A stretch of DNA of 64,000 bases from Odoribacter sp. (GTDB lineage: Bacteria; Bacteroidota; Bacteroidia; Bacteroidales; Muribaculaceae). Position numbers and translations under genes: made by a program. The stretch spans positions 140,251 to 204,250 of the forward strand of contig JAMPHZ010000001.1 of NCBI GenBank assembly GCA_023663145.1, written 5' to 3'. Below, piece after piece: positions 52,201-61,121 of the stretch. The notes beneath the pieces are model-generated. The model ran no database searches and was not told where the DNA came from. It saw only the letters and a program-made list of their open reading frames with translations. Position 1 is the first letter of the stretch; each line of letters begins with the position of its first letter.

Positions 52201-53061
52201 TCATTGACCTAAGTATGACTTGAGCAGGCGGCTGCGCTGTCCTTTTAGTCGGCGTATGGCCTTTTCTTTTATTTGGCGTACTCGTTCGCGGGTAAGTTCG
52301 AATTGCGCTCCTATTTCCTCAAGTGTCATTTCGCGGCAACCGATGCCAAAAAACATCTTGAGTATTTCCCGTTCCCGTTCATGGAGTTGGCGTAGGGCTC
52401 GTTCGATTTCGTTTGAGAGTGATTCCTGATTGAGCGAGGCGTCTGCCATGGGAGAGTCGTCGTTAGTGAGGACGTCAAGCAGGCTGTTGTCTTCGCCTTC
52501 CACGAATGGTGCGTCAACTGAGATGTGCCGGCCTGAGACCTTGAGGGTGTCAGCTATCTTCTCAACAGGGATGTCAAGACACTCGGCAAGTTCCTCAGAG
52601 GATGGCCGGCGCTCGTTTTCCTGCTCAAATTTTGATAGAGCCTTTGATATTTTATTGAGTGATCCAACCTGATTGAGCGGTAGACGCACTATTCGAGACT
52701 GCTCAGCCAAGGCCTGAAGGATCGACTGACGTATCCACCATACGGCGTATGAGATGAACTTGAAACCACGGGTCTCGTCGAATTTGCGGGCAGCTTTAAT
52801 CAAGCCTAAATTGCCTTCGTTGATAAGGTCGGGAAGCGATAATCCCTGATTCTGGTATTGCTTCGCTACCGACACTACAAATCGCAGATTGGCGCATGTG
52901 AGCCGCTCGAGAGCCGTTTGATCACCTTGGCGGATGCGACGGGCAAGCTCAACCTCTTCTTCTACGGATACAAGATCTTCTCGACCTATCTCCTGCAGGT
53001 ATTTGTCAAGCGAAGCGCTTTCGCGGTTGGTGATTGATTTCGTAATTTTTAGTTGTCTCAT
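52201..53061 (-). CDS. rpoD: Primary RNA polymerase sigma factor RpoD/SigA
   Basis: 286 residues. N-terminus [20 protein letters not shown] is the form seen in Bacteroides primary sigma factors, so this is taken as the housekeeping copy. Region 2 contains [20 protein letters not shown] and the -10 recognition helix [16 protein letters not shown]; region 4 has [20 protein letters not shown]. It directs RNA polymerase to the TAnnTTTG-type promoters seen throughout this window. A -7 box (53095-53102) is about 33 bases upstream. Followed by the near-identical second copy, a tandem duplication. Confidence 0.95.
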   Translation of the reverse strand: MRQLKITKSITNRESASLDKYLQEIGREDLVSVEEEVELARRIRQGDQTALERLTCANLRFVVSVAKQYQNQGLSLPDLINEGNLGLIKAARKFDETRGFKFISYAVWWIRQSILQALAEQSRIVRLPLNQVGSLNKISKALSKFEQENERRPSSEELAECLDIPVEKIADTLKVSGRHISVDAPFVEGEDNSLLDVLTNDDSPMADASLNQESLSNEIERALRQLHEREREILKMFFGIGCREMTLEEIGAQFELTRERVRQIKEKAIRRLKGQRSRLLKSYLGQ

Positions 53062-53094
53062 TCTTTTTTATTACCGAATAGGTGCTAATTCGTG

Positions 53095-53102
53095 CAAAGT
53101 TA
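53095..53102 (-). promoter_or_regulatory. -7 box of rpoD
   Basis: TAACTTTG on the minus strand, about 33 bases upstream of the rpoD ATG; no clear -33 element. Confidence 0.5.
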
Positions 53103-53181
53103 GCGATTTTTTCTTGAATAATTGCTGTGAATTCGATAGATTTAACGAAAAAACAAGATATTTGTTGTGTTATTGAGATTA

Positions 53182-53213
53182 AAAAGCCGCCGGAAAAGTC
53201 CCCGGCGGCTTTT
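53182..53213 (-). terminator. Terminator of pta-ackA
   Basis: A 12-bp stem (AAAAGCCGCCGG 53182-53193 with CCGGCGGCTTTT 53202-53213) with an 8-base loop and T-run on the minus strand, 34 bases past the ackA stop. Confidence 0.85.
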
Positions 53214-53247
53214 ATACATTATATTTATATGGTATTTATATGGGCTT

Positions 53248-54447
53248 TTATTTGCCCTCTACTATAGCTTTAGTGTCGCGTGCGATCATTACTTCCTCGT
53301 CGGTGGGGATCACACATACGGTAACAGATGACTGCGGTGTTGAAATCACGGCTTCGGTGCCTCTGACCTTATTGGCTTCAAGGTCGATCTCGACGCCCAT
53401 GAAGGCCAAAGGCGCACAGACATCGGCACGAAGACCTGTCTGGTTTTCACCCACGCCTCCTGTGAATACGATGATGTCCACGCCTCCCATTTCGGCGGCG
53501 TAGGCACCTATGTATTTGGTGATACGTTGTACATACATGTCAAGGCCGAGCAGCGCACGCTTGTTGCCTGCATTTACGGCTGCTTCTATCTCTCGCATGT
53601 CGCTTGATATGTCGGTCACGCCCGCCATGCCGCTTTCTTTGTTTATAATCTTCTGCAGCTGCTCGGCGCTATAGCCGTGTTTGAGCATCAGGAATGTGAG
53701 CACACCGGGATCTACGTCGCCCACGCGTGTTCCCATCATTAGTCCCTCAGTTGGGGTGAGGCCCATTGAGGTGTCAATGCTTTTTCCTTGGTAAACTGCT
53801 GTTATAGAGCCTCCGTTGCCTATATGGCAGGTGATGATGCGTTTGGTTGTGATGTCGACTCCGAGAAATTCACCGGCACGTTGTGATACGTAGCGGTGGC
53901 TGGTGCCGTGGAAACCGTAACGGCGCACGCCGTCTTCTTCGTAGAACTTGTAAGGCAGTGCGTACATGTATGACTTGGCAGGCATTGTCTGGTGGAATGC
54001 GGTATCGAATACGGCCACCTGCGGCACACCTGGCATCAGGGCTGTGATTGCTTCAATGCCAGTGATATTGGCGGGATTATGTAGCGGAGCGAGGTCGTAG
54101 CATTCCTTTACTTTTTCAATCACAGCATCGTCAATGAGCACGCTATGGGTAAATTTCTCAGCGCCGTGCACAACACGGTGTCCTACAGCATCTATTTCGT
54201 CATACGATTTTATGCATCCCTCTTCAAGGTCGGTAAGCAGATTGAGGATAGCCTTGATGGCGCCCTGATGGTCAGTGCACCCGAGTTCGATTATACCCTT
54301 TGAACCGTCGTGGCGTTTGAACTTCAGGAAGCCGTCATTAAGACCTATTTTCTCCACACCTCCTTCGGCAAGTGTTTTTTCGCCATCGGTGTCGATGAGC
54401 TTATATTTTACCGAGCTACTGCCTGAGTTTATTACTAAAATTTTCAT
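53248..54447 (-). CDS. ackA: Acetate kinase
   Basis: 399 residues; makes ATP and acetate from acetyl phosphate. N-terminal phosphate-binding LVINSGSSSVKYKL, the GHRVVHGAEKFT segment (catalytic/substrate-binding His and Arg), AVFDTAFHQTMP with the catalytic Asp, RRYGFHGTSHRYVS and the nucleotide-binding HIGNGGSITAV and FTGGVGENQ are all present. Full length for the family. It follows pta by 13 bases; the pair forms the main acetate-producing, ATP-yielding step of fermentation. Confidence 0.97.
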   Translation of the reverse strand: MKILVINSGSSSVKYKLIDTDGEKTLAEGGVEKIGLNDGFLKFKRHDGSKGIIELGCTDHQGAIKAILNLLTDLEEGCIKSYDEIDAVGHRVVHGAEKFTHSVLIDDAVIEKVKECYDLAPLHNPANITGIEAITALMPGVPQVAVFDTAFHQTMPAKSYMYALPYKFYEEDGVRRYGFHGTSHRYVSQRAGEFLGVDITTKRIITCHIGNGGSITAVYQGKSIDTSMGLTPTEGLMMGTRVGDVDPGVLTFLMLKHGYSAEQLQKIINKESGMAGVTDISSDMREIEAAVNAGNKRALLGLDMYVQRITKYIGAYAAEMGGVDIIVFTGGVGENQTGLRADVCAPLAFMGVEIDLEANKVRGTEAVISTPQSSVTVCVIPTDEEVMIARDTKAIVEGK

Positions 54448-54460
54448 GTCTTATATCGTT

Positions 54461-55468
54461 TTATTTGTCGCCTATAGCCTGACAGCAGGTGAGAATGATG
54501 GTTTTGTAAATATCCTCGGGGAAGCATCCGCGAGAAAGGTCGCTCACAGGTGCTGCCAGCCCCTGCAGGATGGGACCAATAGCTTCGGCTCCGCCTATGC
54601 GCTGAACCAGTTTATATGCTATGTTGCCTACTTCGAGCGATGGGAATACGAGCACGTTTGCGTTGCCGCAGAGGATACTGTCGGGGGCTTTCTTATGTGC
54701 AACCGACGGAACAAGGGCAGCGTCAGCCTGCAACTCTCCGTCAAGAATAAGGTTTGGAGCGAGTTTATGGGCCAATGCGGTGGCTTCTATCACTTTTTCA
54801 ACACGTTCGTGCTTAGCCGAGCCTTTTGTTGAGAAAGACAGCATGGCTACGCGTGGCTCCATGCCTGCAAGTGTGCGTGCTGTTTCGGCAGAGCATATAG
54901 CTATCTGAGCAAGTTCTTCGGCAGATGGGTCGGGAACCACGGCGCAGTCGGCAAACACCAATATACCGTTGTCGCCGTAGGGGCTGCCTTCGGGAAGAAG
55001 CATGAGGAAAGCTCCTGATACAACATTGATGCCGGGGCGAGTCTTGATGACCTGGAAAGCGGCGCGCAACACATTTCCGGTGGTGTTTTGTGCTCCGGCT
55101 ACTTGTCCATCTGCATCGCCTGCTTTTACCATCAGGCATCCGAGGAACAGTGGATTGGCAGTTGTGAGACGTGCCTGCTCAGGTGTCATGCCTTTGTAGC
55201 GGCGCAGTTCGTATAGAAGCGGGGAGTATCGATCTATCACAGCGGGGTCGCGTGGATCGACTATTGTGGCCTTTTCAATGTGCTGTAAGTGCATGTCAAT
55301 AGCCATGCGCTTGATCTCGCCGGCATTACCTATAAGTATGATCTCGGCAATGTCCTCGCCAAGGATGCGGTCAGCGGCAGTGAGAGTGCGCGATTCTGTG
55401 CCTTCGGGAAGCACAATGCGCTGTTTGTTTGATTTGGCCTTTATGGTCAGGTTTTCGAACAGATTCAT
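54461..55468 (-). CDS. pta: Phosphate acetyltransferase
   Basis: 335 residues, the short catalytic form without the N-terminal regulatory DRTGG part. Converts acetyl-CoA and phosphate to acetyl phosphate. Features: [19 protein letters not shown] near the N-terminus, [38 protein letters not shown] and [20 protein letters not shown], then [20 protein letters not shown]. First gene of pta-ackA. Confidence 0.96.
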   Translation of the reverse strand: MNLFENLTIKAKSNKQRIVLPEGTESRTLTAADRILGEDIAEIILIGNAGEIKRMAIDMHLQHIEKATIVDPRDPAVIDRYSPLLYELRRYKGMTPEQARLTTANPLFLGCLMVKAGDADGQVAGAQNTTGNVLRAAFQVIKTRPGINVVSGAFLMLLPEGSPYGDNGILVFADCAVVPDPSAEELAQIAICSAETARTLAGMEPRVAMLSFSTKGSAKHERVEKVIEATALAHKLAPNLILDGELQADAALVPSVAHKKAPDSILCGNANVLVFPSLEVGNIAYKLVQRIGGAEAIGPILQGLAAPVSDLSRGCFPEDIYKTIILTCCQAIGDK

Positions 55469-55498
55469 ATTATTTCTTAGTTATGTAGGCAAAATAAA

Positions 55499-55506
55499 CA
55501 AATTTA
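55499..55506 (-). promoter_or_regulatory. -7 box of pta-ackA
   Basis: TAAATTTG on the minus strand, 31 bases upstream of the pta ATG. The -33 element is weak. Confidence 0.5.
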
Positions 55507-55585
55507 GACAGCCGGGTAGTGCGTCTAATCAAGTGCAAAATTACAAAAAAATGCTCAATCCCCGTTGTTTTTGAAAAAAATGTTG

Positions 55586-55593
55586 TATATTTG
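55586..55593 (+). promoter_or_regulatory. -7 box for the small membrane protein gene
   Basis: TATATTTG followed 35 bases later by the ATG at 55629; a TTG about 18 bases upstream could be the -33 element. Confidence 0.55.
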
Positions 55594-55628
55594 CGTCATA
55601 TAACCATCTTTAACCAAATTTAATAATT

Positions 55629-56204
55629 ATGTCTTTCTTTAATCTACTTGACCCGATGTTCAAATACATCGATGGAGGCAAGCTTTTCCGTCAGCCATTC
55701 ATGTGGCTTTATTATGTCATAGGCGTTCTCACTGCTTTCTTATGTGTCTATGGTGTGGTGCAAATTATTGATATGTTCAAGTATGCTGAGGGTATGGGTA
55801 CCCTGGGTTTGATTTTCATCATGCTTGTGCTGCTTGCGATGGCTGTTTTCTCTGTGATTTATTGGTTTAAGCGTGCCGGAGACATTAATAATGAAACACC
55901 TCGCGGAGCACGATTCTTTGCTATTCCGGCAATTGCCAATCTCGTACGTTGCTTCGGTGAGTGGGCAAGCATTACTTTCGGCATAGGTGGCGCTGTGATA
56001 GCATTGTTTGCATGGATCTTCGCTTCCAAATACTTCAACATGGGCGGTGAAGGTATTTTTGCAGTTGTGATATTCCCCGTGGCCGGATATGTTTTCATAA
56101 TCTTTACGCGTTTCTTGTCAGAAACCATACTTGCCACTGCCAGCATAGCAAATGATGTGCATGAACTTGCCACATTTAATCCTCCGGTAGACAATAACTA
56201 TTGA
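55629..56204 (+). CDS. Unrecognised four-helix membrane protein
   Basis: 191 residues, no signal peptide. Hydrophobic segments at about 26-48, 58-78, 112-135 and 140-165, with a charged loop (KRAGDINNETPRGARFF) between the second and third and a short hydrophilic C-terminus. The FRQPFMWLYYVIGV start and the late RFLSETILATASI segment are faintly like DUF4282 membrane proteins, but the match is too weak to name. Single gene with its own promoter and terminator; no functional clue from neighbours (pta, rplS). Confidence 0.75.
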   Translation: MSFFNLLDPMFKYIDGGKLFRQPFMWLYYVIGVLTAFLCVYGVVQIIDMFKYAEGMGTLGLIFIMLVLLAMAVFSVIYWFKRAGDINNETPRGARFFAIPAIANLVRCFGEWASITFGIGGAVIALFAWIFASKYFNMGGEGIFAVVIFPVAGYVFIIFTRFLSETILATASIANDVHELATFNPPVDNNY

Positions 56205-56227
56205 TTTGTATTTTAGTCATATACTGT

Positions 56228-56255
56228 CACCCCGGTCTTATAACAGGCCGGGGTG
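56228..56255 (+). terminator. Terminator of the small membrane protein gene
   Basis: CACCCCGG (56228-56235) pairs with CCGGGGTG (56248-56255), followed by TTTAT; 24 bases after the stop. Confidence 0.75.
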
Positions 56256-56470
56256 TTTATGTATCATGTCATTTAATCTGTCGTATGAAGAATCGCATGC
56301 GTGCATATTCATATTGGTTGTCATAAGAAAGCTTAAACGACTAATTGCGCCCGGAACTTCCATTAGGTATTAGGTATGACTGTCAATAAGAGTTGGAAAG
56401 ATGTTGATGTCTTATCTTGTTAATGCCTGAATCTTGTCAATGAAAAGGATGTACAAAAGTTATAAAAGAA

Positions 56471-56500
56471 ACCCCGGCATGCCAATGTGGTAGCCGGGGT
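56471..56500 (-). terminator. Terminator of rplS
   Basis: ACCCCGGC (56471-56478) pairs with GCCGGGGT (56493-56500); on the minus strand it continues into TTTCTTTTAT. 23 bases past the rplS stop. Confidence 0.8.
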
Positions 56501-56522
56501 GATTCTTTTGTTGCGCTCTTGA

Positions 56523-56876
56523 TTATTTTGAGACGCGGCGCTCTTTGATACGAGCTTTCTTGCCGGTGAGGGCACGCAGGTAGTAGAGCTTTGCACGACG
56601 CACTTTACCATATTTGTTGATGGTGATTGAGTCGATAAAAGGCGATTCGATGGGGAAGATACGTTCCACGCCGATGTTGTCGCTCATCTTGCGCACGGTG
56701 AAGCGCTTTTTGACGCCTTCGCCAGAGATGCGGATAACTACGCCGCGATACTGCTGAATACGTTCTTTGTTACCCTCTTTGATGCGGTAAGCCACCGTAA
56801 TGGTGTCGCCGGGGCCGAAGTCGGGGTGCTGCTTGCCGGTGGCAAATGCTTCTTCGGCAACTTTAATCAAGTCCAT
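56523..56876 (-). CDS. rplS: 50S ribosomal protein L19
   Basis: 117 residues, normal length. Conserved L19 blocks are present: [54 protein letters not shown] and [20 protein letters not shown]. It lies at the 30S-50S interface. Transcribed alone from a good promoter rather than in the rpsP-rimM-trmD-rplS operon of many bacteria. Confidence 0.98.
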   Translation of the reverse strand: MDLIKVAEEAFATGKQHPDFGPGDTITVAYRIKEGNKERIQQYRGVVIRISGEGVKKRFTVRKMSDNIGVERIFPIESPFIDSITINKYGKVRRAKLYYLRALTGKKARIKERRVSK

Positions 56877-56959
56877 TGTAAATTGATATTTAGAATGTTA
56901 ACAATATGCGCAATATTCGCGAGCTACATGTCTGCGCCAGAGATTACGCTTTTCGGCTG

Positions 56960-56990
56960 CAAAGTTATTAAATTTTCTTTTAATTCACAA
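56960..56990 (-). promoter_or_regulatory. rplS promoter
   Basis: TAACTTTG (56960-56967) with TTG 20 bases upstream (56988-56990), minus strand; the 5' leader is about 75 bases long, as often for ribosomal protein genes. Confidence 0.7.
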
Positions 56991-57015
56991 CATTTCAGCA
57001 CAAATCATAACAAAT

Positions 57016-58461
57016 TTATGCATCACCTTCCTGCACTTCTGCTTCGGCGGTGGTAACGGACTCTTTGATATTGGGTTCTTCGAGTCCGTATCCGTTGCGC
57101 TTGTTGATGGCTTTGAGCCATAATCCGAATATCAGTGCGAGCACACCAAGTGATGCAAATAGCAGCATGGGGATGGTATAGTTGTATTTCATCGGGTCGC
57201 TTACACCGGGGTTGGACCATTCGATGACGTTACCGATGAGTATGGGGAATAGGGCGAGTCCTATGTTTTGAACCCAAAATATGAGAGAATAAGCGCTGCC
57301 AAGATATCTGCTGTCCATGATCTTAGGTACTGAAGGCCAAAGTGACGCAGGAACCAATGAGAACGATATTCCGAGCACAATGATGGCGGTGAGTGCTATC
57401 CATGTGTGAGGTGCGGCCGGTAGAACGAGTGCGAATGTGAGGTGGCAGGCTATCATGAGCAGAGCCCCAAGTATGAGCATGGTGGCACCACGACCTTTTT
57501 TGTCAAGATAGTAGCCGAGTACAGGGGTAAGTGCTGCCGCGCCGATGGGGAACCAACGGAATATATCGGCAGCCTGTGTCGCATCCATGTGCAGATTGCA
57601 CTGAAGCATGTTGGTGGCGTAGCGTTGGAATGGGAATATGGCTGAATAATAAAGCACACAAAGCATGGCAATGATCCAGAAAAGTTTGCTCGATAGAATC
57701 TTGCCTACATCGCTAACTTTGAATTCCTCATCAGGCGTCTGTTCTGCAGCTGTGGCTTTGGCCTCCTTTATTTCATGGTCAAGGCGTGTATCCATGAATG
57801 TGAACACTATATAGCAGATAAGACCGATCAGAAGCAGAGCCGTGCAGAAAGCGACGGGAATCACCACGGTAGCATTGTCACGGCCCATCCAGTCGGCCAA
57901 CCGGGGTGAGATTGAGAATATAGCGAATACACCTACTCGGGCGAGAGCCATCTCAAGACCCATTGCGAGTGCCATCTCATGGCCTTCAAACCATTTTGCA
58001 AGGGTTTTTGATACTGTTATGCCCGCCATCTCGCAGCCGCATCCGAATATCATGAATCCTAAAGCGGCGAGTTTTGCACTTCCGGGCATAGTTGTCCACC
58101 ATGATCCGAGCCATTGTTCAAGTGGAGTGCCTTGAAACCAATCACTCACGGCATATAGCTTTATGCAGGCCCCAACAACCATTACCGATGCCGAAAGCAC
58201 GCCGGTGAACCGAACACCCATTTTGTCAAGTATGATGCCAGCTATAATCAGAAAGCCAAATACATTTAATATATATTCAGCGCCGGCGTAGTATCCGAAT
58301 GCTTCCGGAGACCAACCGCGTTGGGTTTCTATAAGTGATTGCAACGGCGACATTACGTCGACAAACATGTAGGCAAAGAACATCATCGATGCCACGAGTA
58401 CAAGGGCTGTCCAACGGGCCCACGCCTTGTCGCTTAGTAGCTGTTTTACTTTTTCAGTCAT
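57016..58461 (-). CDS. MFS transporter
   Basis: 481 residues with 12 predicted membrane segments in two halves joined by a charged cytoplasmic loop (about 225-250, DTRLDHEIKEAKATAAEQTP). An MFS motif A-like loop is seen at GIILDKMGVRFTGV, and again as GYYLDKKGRGATML in the second half. GFMIFGCGCEMAGITVSKTLAKWF resembles anion/nitrate or organic-acid type MFS members, but the substrate cannot be assigned. Single gene with a good promoter; no terminator seen before rplS. Confidence 0.9.
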   Translation of the reverse strand: MTEKVKQLLSDKAWARWTALVLVASMMFFAYMFVDVMSPLQSLIETQRGWSPEAFGYYAGAEYILNVFGFLIIAGIILDKMGVRFTGVLSASVMVVGACIKLYAVSDWFQGTPLEQWLGSWWTTMPGSAKLAALGFMIFGCGCEMAGITVSKTLAKWFEGHEMALAMGLEMALARVGVFAIFSISPRLADWMGRDNATVVIPVAFCTALLLIGLICYIVFTFMDTRLDHEIKEAKATAAEQTPDEEFKVSDVGKILSSKLFWIIAMLCVLYYSAIFPFQRYATNMLQCNLHMDATQAADIFRWFPIGAAALTPVLGYYLDKKGRGATMLILGALLMIACHLTFALVLPAAPHTWIALTAIIVLGISFSLVPASLWPSVPKIMDSRYLGSAYSLIFWVQNIGLALFPILIGNVIEWSNPGVSDPMKYNYTIPMLLFASLGVLALIFGLWLKAINKRNGYGLEEPNIKESVTTAEAEVQEGDA

Positions 58462-58495
58462 GTCAAGAATTAGTAATGATTAGTAGATTAGGCTG

Positions 58496-58526
58496 CAAAG
58501 TTAACGATTCCTATAATATTGGGCAA
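58496..58526 (-). promoter_or_regulatory. MFS gene promoter
   Basis: TAACTTTG (58496-58503) with TTG 20 bases upstream (58524-58526), minus strand. Confidence 0.65.
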
Positions 58527-58553
58527 TAATTTCATAGTCTGTTTAAAATAAAG

Positions 58554-58585
58554 TTTGCTTGTTTATCGAAAGATGTCTAACTTTG
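58554..58585 (+). promoter_or_regulatory. Promoter preceding the Nudix remnant
   Basis: TTTG (58554-58557), a 20-base spacer, and TAACTTTG (58578-58585): a full consensus Bacteroidetes promoter. It now reads into a truncated gene and could drive the FKBP-M50 pair downstream. Confidence 0.65.
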
Positions 58586-58614
58586 TAGTGTGATTGCTAC
58601 ACAAGAGAAGGTTG

Positions 58615-58701
58615 ATGGAGAAAACTAAATACTGTTACCAATATCCACATCCATATGTAACCACAGATTGTGCGGTTTTAATACAATCCCGATTTTTCTG
58701 A
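58615..58701 (+). pseudogene. Remnant of a Nudix hydrolase gene (N-terminus only)
   Basis: A 28-codon ORF starts MEKTKYCYQYPHPYVTTDCA and stops at TGA 58699-58701. YPHPxVTTDC is, from memory, the typical N-terminal stretch of Bacteroidales Nudix hydrolases, which are about 230 residues or longer. The Nudix box is missing and no continuation was recognised in the next 140 bases. An intact consensus promoter precedes it. This looks like a gene reduced by deletion, with regulatory signals surviving. Confidence 0.5.
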
Positions 58702-58844
58702 CGGCGGATGCTCATTTACAGACTATACAATGTGTGCGATGGCTGTAGCTGATGCTTATTGAAGATAATGACTATGGTGAGAGTTTTATTTAGGTAATAA
58801 AACAAATAGTTCGCGTAGTTGAAATTGATTTATAATTAAAATTT

Positions 58845-59243
58845 ATGGCTGATAAACAGTACGTTGAGAAAAATAAAGTATGGCTTGCGTCTAAATCACA
58901 GGAACAAGGTGTTAAACTTCTTGATGCGGGAATATATTATAAGGTTTTGAAATCAGGGGATAAGGGAGGCCGGACTCCTGACAGAGGCAGTGTTGTGACA
59001 GTGCACTATACAGGGAAAACCATAAATGGAAAGACATTCGACAGCAGTCGTGGAGGGGTTGCTCCGGCTTTCAGGTTGCGAGATTTGATTACCGGTTGGG
59101 CGATCACACTTCAACACATGCATATAGGCGATAGGTGGGAGGTGTATATTCCTGCTGATAAGGCTTATGGGAAGTTGAACCAACCGGGTATACCGGGAGG
59201 ATCAACACTTATCTTTGATATAGAGCTAATCGGTATAGGCTGA
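58845..59243 (+). CDS. FKBP-type peptidyl-prolyl isomerase, cytoplasmic
   Basis: 132 residues without signal peptide. The C-terminal FKBP domain (about 40-132) has VVTVHYTGKTINGKTFDSS, the GWAITLQHMHIGDRWEVYIP segment (active-site Trp, Ile, Tyr-type pocket) and YGKLNQPGIPGGSTLIFDIE. Residues 1-40 form the short helical lead often seen in Bacteroides FKBPs, which are usually secreted; this one is not. The stop codon overlaps the ATG of the next gene by one base (TGATG), so its job is probably tied to that membrane protease-like protein. Confidence 0.92.
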   Translation: MADKQYVEKNKVWLASKSQEQGVKLLDAGIYYKVLKSGDKGGRTPDRGSVVTVHYTGKTINGKTFDSSRGGVAPAFRLRDLITGWAITLQHMHIGDRWEVYIPADKAYGKLNQPGIPGGSTLIFDIELIGIG

Positions 59244-60382
59244 TGGTTAAGGCTGGGTTTAAAATGTTAATCGGATTGTTTGCAAGTATAACATTCGGTT
59301 TTGTTGTGGCGGCTGCAATAGTTGTAATAATTACTGATACTACGATTCCCGTATTTATTGAAAATCTGCGGTCTGCCAAAGTTTTAGAATTGACATTTGC
59401 GGCTTTGGTAGGAATGGTGGCCTTTTTTATGTCTTTGGTGATTATAATTCCTGCTCATGAAGCCGGTCATCTCGTGTGTGGACTGCTGTCGGGTTATAAA
59501 TTTGTGTCATTCAGGATATTTAATTTTGTATTTATAAAAGATTGCGGACACTTAAGAGTCAAACGCTTTTCTGTAGCCGGCACGGGCGGACAATGCCTTT
59601 TGATGCCGCCTGATCTGCCCTTGGAAGATATCCCCATGGGGTGGTATAATGCAGGTGGTATTTTGGCGAACGTATTTTTGTTATTAGCGGTCCTTCCATT
59701 ATTTTGGGTTGATATTTCCCCGTGGATTTTTGTGGCTCTCATGATATTCTGTCTTACAGATGTTTTTCTCATTCTTATAAATGGTATACCTATGAAAGTC
59801 TCAGGAATAGGTAATGATGCATATAATATGATTTGTATGAGGCATAATATGAGGAGTAAGTTGGGGGTGGTTCTCCAATTACGATCTAATGCATTGATAC
59901 AAGACGGGGTGCGCCCCAAAGATATGCCGAACGAATGGTTTGAGTGGACTACAGAGGTCGATTTTAAAAATCCGCTTGAACTATCAATCCCGTTGATGTA
60001 TGCGTCAAGACTTGTAGATGAGATGAACTGGGATGAGGCTTACGTCAGGTTTGAAGATTTATATGCATGCCGTAAGTACATTATTGGGTTGTATGTTAAT
60101 GAGATAGCTTGCGAGTTGGTGTTCTGCGCGATGGTTACGGGTCATAAAGAGCGTGCACAAGAACTCCTTGATAAACAATTACTGAAGTACATTGAGTCAT
60201 ATAGTAAAGTAATGTCATCAAAGTTGAGAATTTTATGTGCAAAAGCACTTTATCTTGATAATGATAGACCAAAGGCAATAGAAATTTTACATTCGCTTGA
60301 ATCATCAAAGGATAATTATCTTCTTAAGGGTGAGGTGGAAAGCGACCTTGCGATTTTGCGTGCTTTACCAGAGTTGACATAG
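59243..60382 (+). CDS. M50-like membrane metalloprotease with C-terminal helical domain
   Basis: 379 residues. Membrane segments at about 8-32, 48-70, 135-155 and 158-180. The zinc motif HEAGH (His72-Glu73-His76) sits at the end of the second segment, and a second metal-ligand type motif NGIP...GNDAYN has Asp192, in the order expected for site-2 protease-like M50 enzymes. The segment GTGGQCLLMPP...NAGGILAN also fits this group. Residues ~200-379 are a soluble helical, TPR-like region facing the cytosol. Translationally coupled to an FKBP gene (1-base overlap). Substrate unknown; regulated intramembrane proteolysis is inferred. Confidence 0.7.
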   Translation: MVKAGFKMLIGLFASITFGFVVAAAIVVIITDTTIPVFIENLRSAKVLELTFAALVGMVAFFMSLVIIIPAHEAGHLVCGLLSGYKFVSFRIFNFVFIKDCGHLRVKRFSVAGTGGQCLLMPPDLPLEDIPMGWYNAGGILANVFLLLAVLPLFWVDISPWIFVALMIFCLTDVFLILINGIPMKVSGIGNDAYNMICMRHNMRSKLGVVLQLRSNALIQDGVRPKDMPNEWFEWTTEVDFKNPLELSIPLMYASRLVDEMNWDEAYVRFEDLYACRKYIIGLYVNEIACELVFCAMVTGHKERAQELLDKQLLKYIESYSKVMSSKLRILCAKALYLDNDRPKAIEILHSLESSKDNYLLKGEVESDLAILRALPELT

Positions 60383-60437
60383 AAAAGTATATTTTGCAGT
60401 TGTCAGAAGTACAATAAAGATGATGAATATATTTTCA

Positions 60438-61121
60438 TCATCTCAGCATTTCAATCCAAGCATTTACTGATTTGCGGGCTTGCTCACGATCATTCTGTGC
60501 TGTTGTGCCACGGATTGCAAGACCTTGGGCAACGGTTGCGCCTTTGCATGCCTCGGCAATATATTTCTCAGTGCTTGACAGACCGCTGCCTTCATGGGTA
60601 CAGAACGGGACTACGACCTTACCAGTCCAATCGTGCTTTTCTAGGAAAGTATATACCGGCATGGGCATATCGCCCCACCAGTTGGGATAGCCGATAAAAA
60701 CGACATCGTAGCCCTCAACTTTGACATCGCCCTTAATAGCGGGACGCGCCTTCTGCTCTTTTTCCTGTTTGGCTATCTCAACCACAGCATCGTATGAGTC
60801 GTGAGGATAATCCTTTTCAGGCACAATTTCAAAGAGTGTGCCTCCTGTTGCTTCCGCAAATCGGCTTGCCGCTATTTCTGATAGAATCATTTTTGCGATG
60901 ATATGAGTGTTGCCTTCCGAGATATTGCCGACACCATAGTTCTCGCCCGTATGGGAGAAGAAAACCACAAGCGTTTTCTTGCCAGATATTGATGTACTCA
61001 TATTGCTTTCTTTGTTGTTTGAGGTTTCATTTGTTGCCGCCCCCGCATTGTTGTTGGCGCATGACACCATCGAGAGTGCCGATGCGACAAACATGACGGC
61101 CATGCTGATTATCTTTTTCAT
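60438..61121 (-). CDS. Flavodoxin-like lipoprotein
   Basis: 227 residues. N-terminal lipoprotein signal (lipobox SMVSC, Cys ~21) and an Asn/Ser-rich linker precede a flavodoxin fold (about 48-227): the FMN-phosphate loop is VVFFSHTGENYGVGNIS and the aromatic FMN-stacking region is IGYPNWWGDMPMPV. An exported flavodoxin is unusual but recurs in Bacteroidales; it may act in periplasmic electron transfer or quinone reduction. Last gene of the SDR, RibD-like, flavodoxin operon (4-base overlap). Confidence 0.85.
   Translation of the reverse strand: MKKIISMAVMFVASALSMVSCANNNAGAATNETSNNKESNMSTSISGKKTLVVFFSHTGENYGVGNISEGNTHIIAKMILSEIAASRFAEATGGTLFEIVPEKDYPHDSYDAVVEIAKQEKEQKARPAIKGDVKVEGYDVVFIGYPNWWGDMPMPVYTFLEKHDWTGKVVVPFCTHEGSGLSSTEKYIAEACKGATVAQGLAIRGTTAQNDREQARKSVNAWIEMLR

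Larger units (their letters stand above)
56205..56522. other. Intergenic region between the membrane protein gene and rplS
   Basis: About 320 bases. It holds one terminator for each flanking gene and an 8-base tandem repeat (ATTAGGTATTAGGTAT near 56364-56379). No gene or RNA is recognised in the rest. Confidence 0.6.
58462..58844. other. Intergenic region with divergent promoters and a gene remnant
   Basis: About 380 bases. It contains the MFS promoter (58496-58526), a plus-strand promoter (58554-58585), a short Nudix hydrolase N-terminal remnant (58615-58701) and about 140 bases before the FKBP gene in which I recognise nothing. Confidence 0.6.

Noticed and set aside
54275..54832. 185-codon plus-strand ORF across the pta/ackA junction
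   Set aside because: It lies antisense to two certain genes with strong motifs; no signal, domain or promoter supports it.
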